Below, piece after piece: positions 37,918-50,500 of a stretch of 64,000 nucleotides of DNA. Within the stretch, counting starts at the first letter, position 1; every line of letters begins with the position of its first letter. This DNA comes from Antedon bifida. Lineage: Eukaryota > Echinodermata > Crinoidea > Comatulida > Antedonidae. The notes under the pieces were generated by a model, which saw only the letters and a list, made by a program, of their open reading frames with translations, searched no databases and had not been told where the DNA came from. The position numbers and the translations under genes were made by a program. The stretch is from NCBI GenBank assembly GCA_963402885.1, contig OY727099.1, positions 17,131,001 through 17,195,000 on the forward strand. Direction: 5' to 3'.

Positions 37918-40900
37918 ACCTTTTTTTTTTTTACATAACTAGTTATTATGGCTCTATAAGATGATGTTATCAAAATATATGTGCATAAATGACAATATTA
38001 TAGCATAATTATCGAATTTTAAAAAGTGGAGAATTTTGCCATTTTTCGAAAAAATTCCTTTGGACCCCGGCAGTGAAATTTTCGAAAAATGGTAAAATTT
38101 AGACCCTTTTATTTTTTTACACAACTAGTTACTATGGCTCTATAAGATGATGTTACCACAATAATATGTGCATAAATGGCAATATTATAGCATGATTATT
38201 GAAGTTTAAAAAGTGAAAATTTTTGACATTTTTAAAAAAAATTCCTTCGGTCCCCCGCAGTGAAATTTTCGAAAAATGGTCAAATTCTGACCTCTTTATT
38301 TTTAGACATAACTAGTTACTATGGCTCTATAAGATGATGTTACCACAATATATGTGCATAAATGCCAATATTATAGCATAATTATTGAAGTTTAAAAAGT
38401 GGAAATTTTTGACATTTTTTGAAAAAATTCCTTCGGTCCACCGCAGAGAAATTTTCGAAAAATGGTCAAATTCTGACCCTTTTATTTTTTGACATAACTA
38501 GTTTTTATGGCTCCATAAGATGATGTTAACACAATATATGTGCATAAATTGCAATATTACAGCATAATTATTGAATTTTAAAAAGTTGACATTTTTGCAA
38601 TTTTTCTACAAAATTTCTTTGGTCCCCCGCCGAAAAATTTTCGTAAAAATTTTTGACATTTTTTGAAAAAATTCCTTCGGTCCCCCGCAGTGAAATTTTC
38701 GGAAAATGGTCAAATTCTGACCCTTTTATTTTTTGACATAACTAGTTTTTATGGGTCCATAAGATGATGTTAAAAAAGAAAAGGGTCTAAATTTTTGACA
38801 TTTTTCAAAAAAATCCCCGCGCAGTGAAATTTTCGAAAAATTGCCAAATTTCGACCGTTTTATTTTTTGACATAACTAGTTATTATAGCTCTATAAGATG
38901 ATGTTATCAAAATAAATGTGCATAAATGACAATATTATAGCATAATTATCGAATTTTAAAAAGTTGGCAATTTTGCCATTTTTCGAAAAAATTCCTTTGG
39001 TCCCCCGCAGTGAAATTTTCGAAAAATGGCAAAATTTAGACCTTTTTATTTTTTTACACAACTAGCTACTATGGTTCTACAAGATGATGTTACCACAATA
39101 TATGTGCATAAATGGCAATATTATAGCATAATTATTGAAGTTTAAAAAGCAGAAATTTTAAATATATGTGCATAAATGGCAAATATTATACCATAATTAT
39201 TGAAGTTTAAAAAGTAAAAATTTTTGACATTTTTTGAAAAAATCCCTTCGGCCCACGCAGGAAAATTTTCGAAAAATGGTCAAATTCTGATCCTTTTATT
39301 TTTTGACATAACTAGTTTTTATGGCTCCATTAGATGATGTTTACACAATATATGAGCATAAATTGCAATATTACAGCATAATTATTGAATTTTAAAAAGT
39401 GGACATTTTTGCACTATTTCTATACAATTTCTTTGGTCCCGCGCAGTGAAATTTTCGAAAAATTGCCAAATTTCGACCGTTTTATTTTTTGACATAACTA
39501 GTTATTATGGCTCTATAAGATGATGTTATCAAAATATATGTGCATAAATGACAATATTATAGCATAATTATCGAATTTTAAAAAGTGGAGAATTTTGCCA
39601 TTTTTCGAAAAAATTCCTTTGGACCCCGGCAGTGAAATTTTCGAAAAATGGTAAAATTTAGACCCTTTTATTTTTTTACACAACTAGTTACTATGGCTCT
39701 ATAAGATGATGTTACCACAATATATGTGCATAAATGGTAATATTATAGCATGATTATTGAAGTTCAAAAAGTGAACATTTTTGATATTTTTTTTTAAAAT
39801 TCCTTCGGTCCCCCACAGTGAAATTTTCGAAAAATGGTCAAATTCTGACCTCTTTATTTTTTGACATAACTAGTTACTATGGCTCTATAAGATGATGTTA
39901 CCACAATATATGTGCATAAATGCCAATATTATAGCATAATTATTGAAGTTTAAAAAGTGGAAATTTTTTACATTTTTTGAAAAAATTCCTTCGGTCCACC
40001 GCAGAGAAATTTTCGAAAAATGGTCAAATTCTGACCCTTTTATTTTTTGACATAACTAGTTTTTATGGCTCCATAAGATGATGTTAACACAATATATGTG
40101 CATAAATTGCAATATTACAGCATAATTATTGAATTTTAAAAAGTTGACATTTTTGCAATTTTTCTACAAAATTTCTTTGGTCCCCCGCCGAAAAATTTTC
40201 GTAAAATGGCCAAATTTCGACCCTTTTATTTTTTGACATAACTAGTTACTATGGCTCTATAAGATGATGTTAACAATATATATGTGCATCAATGGCAATA
40301 TTATAGCATAATTATCGAAAGTTAAAAAGGGGAAATTTTGGACATTTTTCTAAAAAAATTCTTTGGTCCCCCAAAGTGTAATTTTCAAAAAATTGTCAAA
40401 TTTCGACCTCTTTATTTTTTGACATAACTAGTTACTATGGCTCTATAAGATGATGTTACCACTATATATGTGTATAAATGGCAATATTATAGCATAATTA
40501 TTGAAGTTTAAAAAGTGGAAATTTTTGACATTTTTTGAAAAAATTCCTTCGGTCCACCGCAGAGAAATTTTCGAAAAATGGTCAAATTTTGACCCTTTTA
40601 TTTTTTGACATAACTAGTTTTTATGGCTTCATAAGATGATGTTAAACAATAAAAGAGTCTAAATTGTGGACATTTTTCAAAAAAATTCCTTCTGTCCCCG
40701 CGCAGTAAAATTTTCGAAAAATTGCCAAATTTCGACCTTTTTTTTTTGACATAACTAGTTATTATGGCTCTATAAGATGATGTTATCAAAATAATGTGCA
40801 TAAATGACAATATTATAGCATAATTATCGAATTTTAAAAAGTATACAAATTTGCCATTTACAACTAGTTACCCTAACTCTATAAGATGATGTTACCACAA

Positions 40901-42290
40901 TATATGTGCATAAATGGCAATATTATAGCATGATTATTGAAGTTTAAAAAGTGGAAATATTTTGACATTTTTCGAAAAAATTCCTTCGGTCCCCACAGTG
41001 AAATTCTCGAAAAATTTTCAAATTCTGACCCTTTTATTTTTTGACATAACTAGTTTTTATGGCTCCATAAGATGATGTTAACACAATATAAGTGCATAAA
41101 TTGCAATATTACAGCATAATTATTGAATTTCAAAAAAGTTGACATTTTTGCAATTTTTCTACAAAATTTCTTTGGTCCCCCGCAGTGAAATTTTCGAAAA
41201 ACGGCAAAATTTAGACCCTTTTAATTTTTTACACAACTAGTTACTATGGCTCTATAAGATGATGTTACCACAACATATGTGCATAAATTGCATTATTATA
41301 GCATAATTATTGAATTTTAAAAAGTGGACATTTTTGCAATTTTTCTACAAAATTTCTTTGGTCCCCTGCAGTTTAATTTTCAAAAAATGATCAAATTTCA
41401 ACCCTTTTTTTTTTCACATAACTAGTTACAACGGGTCTATAAGATGATGTTAACACAATATATGTGCATAAATGGCAATATTATAGCATAATTATCGAAT
41501 TTTAAAAAGTGGAATTTTTGGACATTTTTCGAAAAAATTCCTTCGGCCAGCGCAGTGTAATTTTCGAAAAATGGCCAAATTTCGTCCCTTTTATTTTTTG
41601 ACATAACTAGTTACTATGGCTCTATAAGATGCTGTTACCACAATATATGTGCATAAATAGCAATATTATAGCATAATTATCGAATTTTAAAAAGTGGAAA
41701 TTTTTTCTACAAAATTTCTTTGCTCCCCTGCAGTTTAATTTTCAAAAAATGATCAAATTTCGACCCTTTTATTTTTTGACATAACTAGTTATTACGGGTC
41801 TATAAGATGATGTTAATACAATATATGTACATAAATGGCAATAATATAGCATAATTATCGAATTTTAAAAAGTGGAATTTTTTGACACTTTTCAAAAATA
41901 TTCCTTCGGTCCACCGCAGTGTAATTTTCGAAAAATGGCCAAATTTCGTCACTTTTATTTTTTGACATAACTAGTTATTATGGCTCTATAAAATGATGTA
42001 AACAAAATAAATGTGCATAAATGACAATATTATAACATAATTATCGAATTTTAAAAAGTGGACATTTTTGTCATTTTTCGAAGTAACTCATTTTCCCCCG
42101 CATTAAAATTTCCGAAAAATGGCAAAATTTCGACCCTCTTATATTTTAACATAACTAGTTACTATGGCTCTATAAGATGATGTTACCACAATATATGTGC
42201 ATAAATGGCAATATTATAGCATAATTATGGAATTTTAAAAAGTTGACATTTTTGAAATTTTTCTACAAAATTTCTTTGGTCCTCCCACAA

Positions 42291-42305
42291 CCCCCCCCCC
42301 CCCCC
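42291..42305. repeat. 15-base C homopolymer
   Basis: A run of 15 cytosines replaces the usual CCCCCGC box of a satellite A monomer, an expansion of its C5 tract. It is the only long C run in the window. Confidence 0.9.
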
Positions 42306-45284
42306 GAAAAATGTTCGTAAAATGGCCAAATATTTTAACACTTTTATTTTTTGACATAACTGGTTACTATGGCTCTATAAGATGATGTTAACACTATATA
42401 TGTGCATCAATGGTAATATTATAGCATAATTATCGAAAGTTAAAGAGGGGAAATTTTGGACATTTTTCTAAAAAAATTCTTTGGTCCCCCAAAGTGTAAT
42501 TTTCAAAAAATGATCAAATTTCGACCTCTTTATTTTTTGACACAACTAGTTACTATGGCTCTATAAGATGATGTTACCACAATATATGTGCATAAATGGC
42601 AATATTATAGCATAATTATTGAAGTTTAAAAAGTGGAAATTTTTTACATTTTTTGAGAAAATTCCTTCGGTCAAATTCTGACCCTTTTATTTTTGACATA
42701 ACTAGTTTTTATGGCTCCATAAGATGATGTTAACACAATATATGTGCATAAATTGCAATATTACAGCATAATTATTGAATTTCAAAAAGTTGACATTTTT
42801 GCAATTTTTCTACAAAATTTCTTTGGTCCCCCGCCGAAAAATTTACGTACAATGGCAAAATTTCGACCCTTTTATTTTTTGATATAACTAGTTACTATGG
42901 CTCTATAAGATGATGTTAACACTATATATGTGCATCAATGGCAATATTATAGCATAATTATCGAAAGTTAAAAAGGGGAAACTTTGGCCATTTTTATAAA
43001 AAATTTCATTGGTCCCCCAAAGTGTAATTTTCAAAAAAATGGTCAAATTTCGACCTCTTTATTTTTTGACATAACTATTTACTATGGCTCTATAAGATGA
43101 TGTTACCACAATATATGTGCATAAATGGCAATATTATAGCATAATTATTGAAGTTTAAAAAGTGGAAATTTTGGACATTTTTTGAAAAAATTCCTTCAGT
43201 CCCCCGCAGTGAAATTTTCGAAAAATGGTCAAATTCTGACCCTTTTATTTTTTCACATAACTAGTTTTTATGGCTCCATAAGATGATGTTAACACAATAT
43301 ATGTGCATAAATTGCATCTCCTGCCGTAAAATTTTCGAATAATAGAAAAATGTCGACCCATTTATTTTTTAACATAACTAGTTACTCTGGCTCTATAAGA
43401 TGATATTACACATTACCACAATATATGTGCATAAATGACAATATTATAGAATAATTATTGAAGTTTATAAAGTGGAAATTTTGGACATTTTCGAAAATTG
43501 GCAAAAGTTAGACCCTTTTATTTTTTTACACAACTAGTTACTATGGCTCTGTTAGATGATGTTACCACAATATAAATGCCAATATTATAGCATGGTTATT
43601 GAAGTTTAAAAAGTGGAAATTTTTGACATTTTTGGAATAAATTCCTTCGGTCCACTGCAGTGAAATTTTCGAAAAATGGTCAAATTCTGACACTTTTATT
43701 TTTTCACATAACTAGTTTTTATGGCTCCATAAGATGATGTTAACACAATATATGTGCATAAATTGCATCTCCTGCCGTAAAATTTTCGAGTAATAGAAAA
43801 ATGTCGACCCATTTATTTTTTAACATAACTAGTTACTCTGGCTCTATAAGATGATATTTACGCTACCACAATATATGTGCATAAATGACAATATTATAGA
43901 ATAATTATTGAAGTTTAAAAAGTGGAAATTTTGGACATTTTCGAAAATTGGCAAAGTTAGACCCTTTTATTTTTTTACACAACTAGTTACTATGGCTCTA
44001 TTAGATGATGTTACCACAATATAAATGGCAATATTATAGCATGGTTATTGAAGTTTAAAAAGTGGAAATTTTTGACATTTTTATTTTTTAACATAACTAG
44101 TTTTTATGGCTCCATAATATGATGTTAACACAATATATGTGCATAAATTGCAATATTATAGCATAATTATTGAATTTTAAAAAGTGTACATTTTTGCAAT
44201 ATTTCTATAAAATATCTTTGGTCCCCTGCCGTAAACTTATCGTAAAATGGCCCAAGTTTGACCCTTTTATTGTTTGACATAACTAGTTACTATGGCTCTA
44301 TAAGATGATGTTAACACTATATATGCGCATCAATGGCAATATTATAGCATAATTATCAAAATTTAAAAATTGGAAATTTTAGCCATTTTTCTAAAAAAAA
44401 AATCTTTGGTCCCCCACACTGTAATTTTTTGTTAACCAAATAAATATGCATAAATGACAATATTATAGCTTAATTATCGAATTTTAAAAAGTGGACATTT
44501 TTGCAATTTTTCTACAAAATTTCTTTGGTCCCCCGCAGTGCAATTTTCAAAAAAGGGTCAAATTTCGACCCGTTTATTTTTTGACATTACTAGTTACTAC
44601 GGCTCTATAAGATGATGTTAACACAATATATGTGCATCAATGGCAATATTATAGCATAACTATTGAAGTTTAAAAAGTGGAAATTTTGGACATTTTTTGA
44701 ACAATTCCTTTTGTCTCCTGCCGTGAAATTTTCGAAAAATAGAAAAAATGTCGACCCATTTATTTTTTAACATAACTAGTTACTCTGGCTCTATAAGATG
44801 ATATTAACACGTTACCACAATAAAATATAATAGAATAATTATTGAAGTTTAAAAAGTGGAAATTTTGGACATTTTTCGAAAAAATTCCTTCGGTCCCACC
44901 ACTATGAAATTTTCGAAAAATTGCCAAATTTCGACCATTTATTTTTTAAAATAACTAGTTATTATGAATCTATTTGATGATTTTAACCAAATAAAAATGC
45001 CTAAATGACAAAATTATAGCTTAATTATCAAATTTTAAAAAGTGGAAATTTTTGTCATTTTTCGAAAAAAATATTTTGGTCCCCCGCAGTGAAATTTTCG
45101 AAAAATGGCAAAATTTAGACCTTTTTATTTTTTTACACAACTAGTTATTATGGCTCTACAAGATGATGTTACCACAATATATGTGCATAAATGGCAATAT
45201 TATAGCATAATTATTAAAGTTTAAAAAGTGGAAATTTTTGACATTTTTTGAACATTTCCAAAACTTAGACCCTTTTAATTTTTA

Positions 45285-45555
45285 ACTTCATCTTATGGTG
45301 CTATAAAAACTAGTTATGTCAAAAAGTAAAAGTGTCAGAATTTGACCATTTTTCGAAAATTACACTGTGGGGGACCAAAGAATTTTTTTTTAGAAAAATG
45401 GCAAAAATTTCCACTTTTTATATTTTGATAATTATGCTATAATATTGCCTTTGATGATCATATATAGTGTTAACATCATCTTATAGAGCCATAGTAACTA
45501 GGTATGTAAAAAAATAAAAATTTCAAAATTGGGCCTTTTTACGAAAATGTTTGAC
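45285..45555. repeat. Inverted satellite A block
   Basis: Here the boxes read on the other strand: AACATCATCTTATAGAGCCATAGTAACTA, ATTATGCTATAATATTG and ACTGTGGGGGACCAAAG occur in reverse-complement order. Flanking monomers are in the normal orientation. This is the only orientation switch I found in about 39 kb of satellite A. (The first motif is given as overlapping parts of one run at about 45460-45510.). Confidence 0.88.
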
Positions 45556-47505
45556 ACTTAATGGCAAATAAATGTGCATAAATGACATAATTATCGAATT
45601 TTAAAAAGTGGACATTTTTGCCATTTTTCGAAGTAATTCCTATTTCCTCCACACTTTAAATTTTCGACCCTTTTATTTTTTAACATAAATAGTTACTATG
45701 GCTCTATAAGATGATGTTACCAAAATATATGTGCATTAATGGCAATATTATAGCATAATTATTGAAGTTTAAATAGTGAAAATTTTGGACATTTTTTGAA
45801 CAATTCCTTGGGTCTCCTGCCGTAAAATTTTCGAAAAATAGAAAAAATGTCGACCCATTTATTTTTTAACATAACTAGTTACTCTGGTTCTATAAGATGA
45901 TATTAACACATTATATGTGCATAAATGGTAATATTATAGCATAATTATCGAATTTTAAAAAGTGGACATTTTTTGTCATTTTTCGAAAAAAATTCCTTCA
46001 GTGAAATTTTCTAAAAATGTCAAAATTTCGACCATTTTATTTGTTTACATAACTAGTTACTATGGCTCTATAAGATGATGTTAACACAATATATATGCAT
46101 AAATGAAAATATAATAGCATAATTATTGGATTTTAAAAAGTGAACATTTTGCAATTTTTCGAAAAATTCCTTCGGTCCCCTGCAGTGAAATTTTCGAAAA
46201 ATGGCCAAATTCTTACTCTTTTATTTTTTGACATAACTAGTTTTTATGTCTCCATAAGATGATGTTAACACAATATATGTGCATAAATTGCAATATTATA
46301 GCATAATTATTGAATTTTAAAAAGAGGAAAATTTGGCGATTTTTTGAAAAAAATCCTTTGGTCCCGGCCGTAAAATTTTCGTTAAATGGCCAAAATTCGA
46401 CCCTTTTATTTTTTGTAATAACTAGTTACTTTGGCTCTATAAGATGATGTTAACACAATATATGTACATAAATGGCAATATTATAGCATAATTATCGAAT
46501 TTTAAAAAGCGGAAATTTTTGCCCTTTTTGTAAAAAATTACTTTCGTTCCCCGCAGTGTAATTTTCAAAAAAATGGCCAAATTTCGACCATTTCATTTTT
46601 TGACATAACTAGTTACTATGGCTCTATAAGATGATGTTAACACAATATATGTGCATAAATAGCAATATTAAAATATAATTATTGAATTTTAAAAAGTGAA
46701 AATTTTTGCCATTTTTCAAAACAATTCCTTAGTTCTCCTGCCCTAATTTTTTCAAAAAATGGCAAAATTGCGACCCTTTATTTTTTTGACATTACAAGTT
46801 ACTATGGCTCTATAAGATGATGTTTACACAATATATGTGCATAAATGGCACATTATAGCATAATTATTGAATATTAAAAAGTTGAAATTTTGGTCACCCG
46901 CAGTAAAATTTTCGAAAAAATGGCCAAATTCAGACCCATTTATTTTTTAGCATAACTAGTTATTCTGGCTCTATAAGATGATGTTAACACAATATGTACA
47001 TAAATGACAATATTATAGCATAATTATCGAAAGTTAAAAAGTGGAAATTTTTGCCATTTTTCTAAAAAAATTATTTGGTCCCCCGCAGTAGTGTAATTTT
47101 CAAAAAATTGTCAAATTTCGACCCTTTTATTTTTTGACATAACTAGTTACTTCGGCTCTATAAGATGATGTTAAAACAATATATGTGCATAAATTGCAAT
47201 ATTATAACATAATTATTGAAGTTTAAAAAGTGGAAATTTTGGAGATTTTTCGAAAAAATTCCTTCTGTCCCCCGCAGTGTAATTTTCGAAAAATGGCCAA
47301 ATTTGGACCTTTTTAATTTTTGACATAACTAGTTATTATGGCTCTATAAGATGATGTTAACAAAATAAATGTGCATAAATGACAATATTATAACATAATT
47401 ATCGAATTTTAAAAAGTGAACATTTCTGCCATTTTTCGAAGTAATTCCTTTTTTCCCCGCATTGAAATTTTCGAAAATTGGTAAATTTTCGACCCTTTTA
47501 TTTTT

Positions 47506-50500
47506 AAGCAATTTGATGTTTTTGTGTGAAAAGTTTCATCGAAATGCACAAAATGGTCTAAAAGTCTCCAAATGCGATTTGAAGCTATTGTGTGAACTTT
47601 GATGTTTTTTTGTGAAAAGTTTAATCATCAAAATGCACAAAATGGTCTAAAACGTCTCCAAATGCGATTTGAGGCTATTTTGTGCACTTTGATGTTTTGT
47701 GTGAAAAGTTTCATCGAAATGCACAAAATGGTCTAAAACGTCTCCAAATACGAGATTAAGCTATTGTATGCACTTTGATGTTTTTGTGTGAAAAGTATCA
47801 TCGAAATGCAGAAAATGGTCTAAAACGTCTCCAAATACGAGATTAAGCTATTGTATGCACTTTGATATTTTTGTGTGAAAAGTTTTAACGAAATGCACAA
47901 AATGGTCTAAAACGTCTCCAAATTCGTTTTGAAGCTATTCTAAGCACTTTGGTGTTTTTATGTTAACAAGTTTTTTCGAAATGCACAAAATGGTCTAAAA
48001 CGTCTCCAAATGCGATTTGAAGCTATTTTGTGCACTTTGATTTTTTGTGTGAAAAGTTTTATCGAAATGCTCAAAATGGTCTAAAACGGTTTCAATGTGA
48101 TTTTAAGCACTTTGATATTTTTGTGTAATCAAGTTTCATCGAAATGCACAAAATGGTCTAAAACGTCTCCAAATGCGATTTGAAGCTATTTTGTGCACTT
48201 TGATGTTTTGTGTGAAAAGTTTCATCGAAATGCTCAAAATGGTCTAAAACTTTTTCAAATGTGATTTTAAGCACTTTGATGTTTTTGTGTAACCAAGTTT
48301 CATCGAAATGCACAAAATGGTCTAAAACGTCTGCAAATACGATTTGAAGCTATTTTGTGCACTTTAATGTTTTGTGTGAAAAGTTTTATCGAAATGCTCA
48401 AAATGGTCTAAAACGGTTTCAAATGTGATTTTAAGCACTTTGATATTTTTGTGTAATCAAGTTTCATCGAAATGCACAAAATGGTCTAAAACGTCTGCAA
48501 ATGCGATTTGAAGCTATTTTGTGCACTTTGATGGTTTTGTGTAGAAAGTTTCATCGAAATGCACAAAATGTTCTAAAACGTCTCCAAATACGATATTAAG
48601 CTATTGTATGCACTTTGATGTTTTTCTGTGAAAAGTTTCATCGAAATGCTCAAATTGGTCTAAAACGTCTCCAAATGCGATTTGAAGCTACTTTGTGCAC
48701 TTTGATGTTTTTGTGTGAAAGGTTTCATTGAAATGCACAAAATAATCTAAAACGTCTACAAATGCGATTTGAAGCTATTTTGTGCACTATGATGTTTTTG
48801 TGTGAAAAGTTTCATCGAAATGCACAAAATCTTCTTAAAACGTTTCGTAATGCAATTTGAAGCTATTCTAAGTACTTTGGTGTTTTTATGTTAACAAGTT
48901 TTTTCGAAATGCTCAAAATGATCTAAAACGGTTTCAAATGTGATTTTAAGCACTTTGATGTTTTTGTGTAATCAAGTTTCAACGAAATACACAAAATGGT
49001 CTAAAACGTCTCCAAATGCGATTTGAAGCTATTTTGTGCATTTTAATGTTTTGTGTGAAAAGTTTTATAGAAATGCTCAAAATGGTGTAAAACGGTTTCA
49101 AATGTGATTTTAAGCACTTTGATGTTTTTAGGTAACCAAGTTTCATCGAAATGCACAAAATGGTCTAAAACGTTTAAAAATGCGATTATAAGCTATTTTG
49201 TGCACTTTGATGTTTTTGTGTGAAAAGTTTCACCGAAATGCACAAAATGGTCTAAAACGTCTCCAAATACGATATTAAGCTATTGTATGCACTTTGTTGT
49301 TTTTGTGTGAAAAGTTTCATCGATATTCATAAAATGGTCTAAAACGTCTCCAAATACGATATTAAGCTATTGTATGCACTTTGATGTTTTTGTGTGAAAA
49401 GTTTCATCGAAATGCACAAAATGGTCTAAAACGTCTCCAAATCCGTTTTGAAGCTTTTCTAAGTACTTTGATGTTTTGTGTGAAAAGTTTTATCGAAATG
49501 TTCAAAATGGTCTAAAACGGTTTCAAATGTGATTTTAAGCACTTTGATGTTTTGGGTAACTAAGTTTCATCAAAATGCTCAAAATGGTCTAAAACGGTTT
49601 CAATGTGATTTTAAGCACTTTGATATTTTTGTGTAATCAAGTTTCATCGAAATGCACAAAATGGTCTAAAACGTCTCCAAATGCGATTTGAAGCTATTTT
49701 GTGCACTTTGATGTTTTGTGTGAAAAGTTTCATCGAAATGCTCAAAATGGTCTAAAACTTTTTCAAATGTGATTTTAAGCACTTTGATGTTTTTGTGTAA
49801 CCAAGTTTCATCGAAATGCACAAAATGGTCTAAAACGTCTGCAAATACGATTTGAAGCTATTTTGTGCACTTTGATGTTTTGTGTGAAAAGTTTTATCGA
49901 AATGCTCAAAATGGTCTGAAGCGGTTTCAAATGTGATTTTAAGCACTTTGATGTTTTTGTGTAAAAAGTTTCATCGAAATGCACAAAATGGTCTAAAACG
50001 TCTCCAAATGCGTTTTGAAGCTATTCTAAGAACTTTGATGTTTTTGTGTGAAAAGTTTTATCGAAATGCTCAAAATGGTCTAAAACGGTTTCAAATGTGA
50101 TTTTAAGCATTTTGATGTTTTTGTGTAATCAAGTTTCATCGAAATGCACAAAATGGTCTAAAACGTCTCCAAATGCGATTTGAAGCTATTTTGAACACTT
50201 CGATGTTTTATGTGAAAATTTTCATCGAAATGCACAAAATGGTCTAAAACGTCTCGAAATGCGATTTTAAGCTATTTTGTGCACTTTGATGTTTTTGTGT
50301 AAAAAGTTTCATCGAAATGCACAAAATGGTCTAAAACGTCTCCAAATACGATATTAAGCTATTGTATGCACTTTGTTGTTTTTGTGTGAAAAGTTTTCGT
50401 CGAAATTCATAAAAAGGTCTAAAACGTCTCCAAATACGATATTAAGCTATTGTATGCACTTTGACGTTTTTGTGTGAAAAGTTTCATCGAAATGCACAAA

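Larger units (their letters stand above)
33792..47505. repeat. Satellite A, block 5
   Basis: About 74 monomers running to the junction with satellite B. Local duplications include a segment with a CTGACCTCTTTATTTTTxGACAT variant near 38280 repeated near 39840, and a CATCTCCTGCCG variant near 43316 repeated near 43766. Monomers become more divergent after about 44000. Apart from the inverted block at 45285-45555, all monomers point the same way. No gene is seen. Confidence 0.95.

Noticed and set aside
30-44000. Recurrent minus-strand frames of 61-99 codons starting MCKKIK or MVTSSY in satellite A
   Set aside because: The frame length (61 codons plus stop, 186 nt) equals the monomer length; the frames recur only because the period is divisible by three, and they end or restart with every indel.
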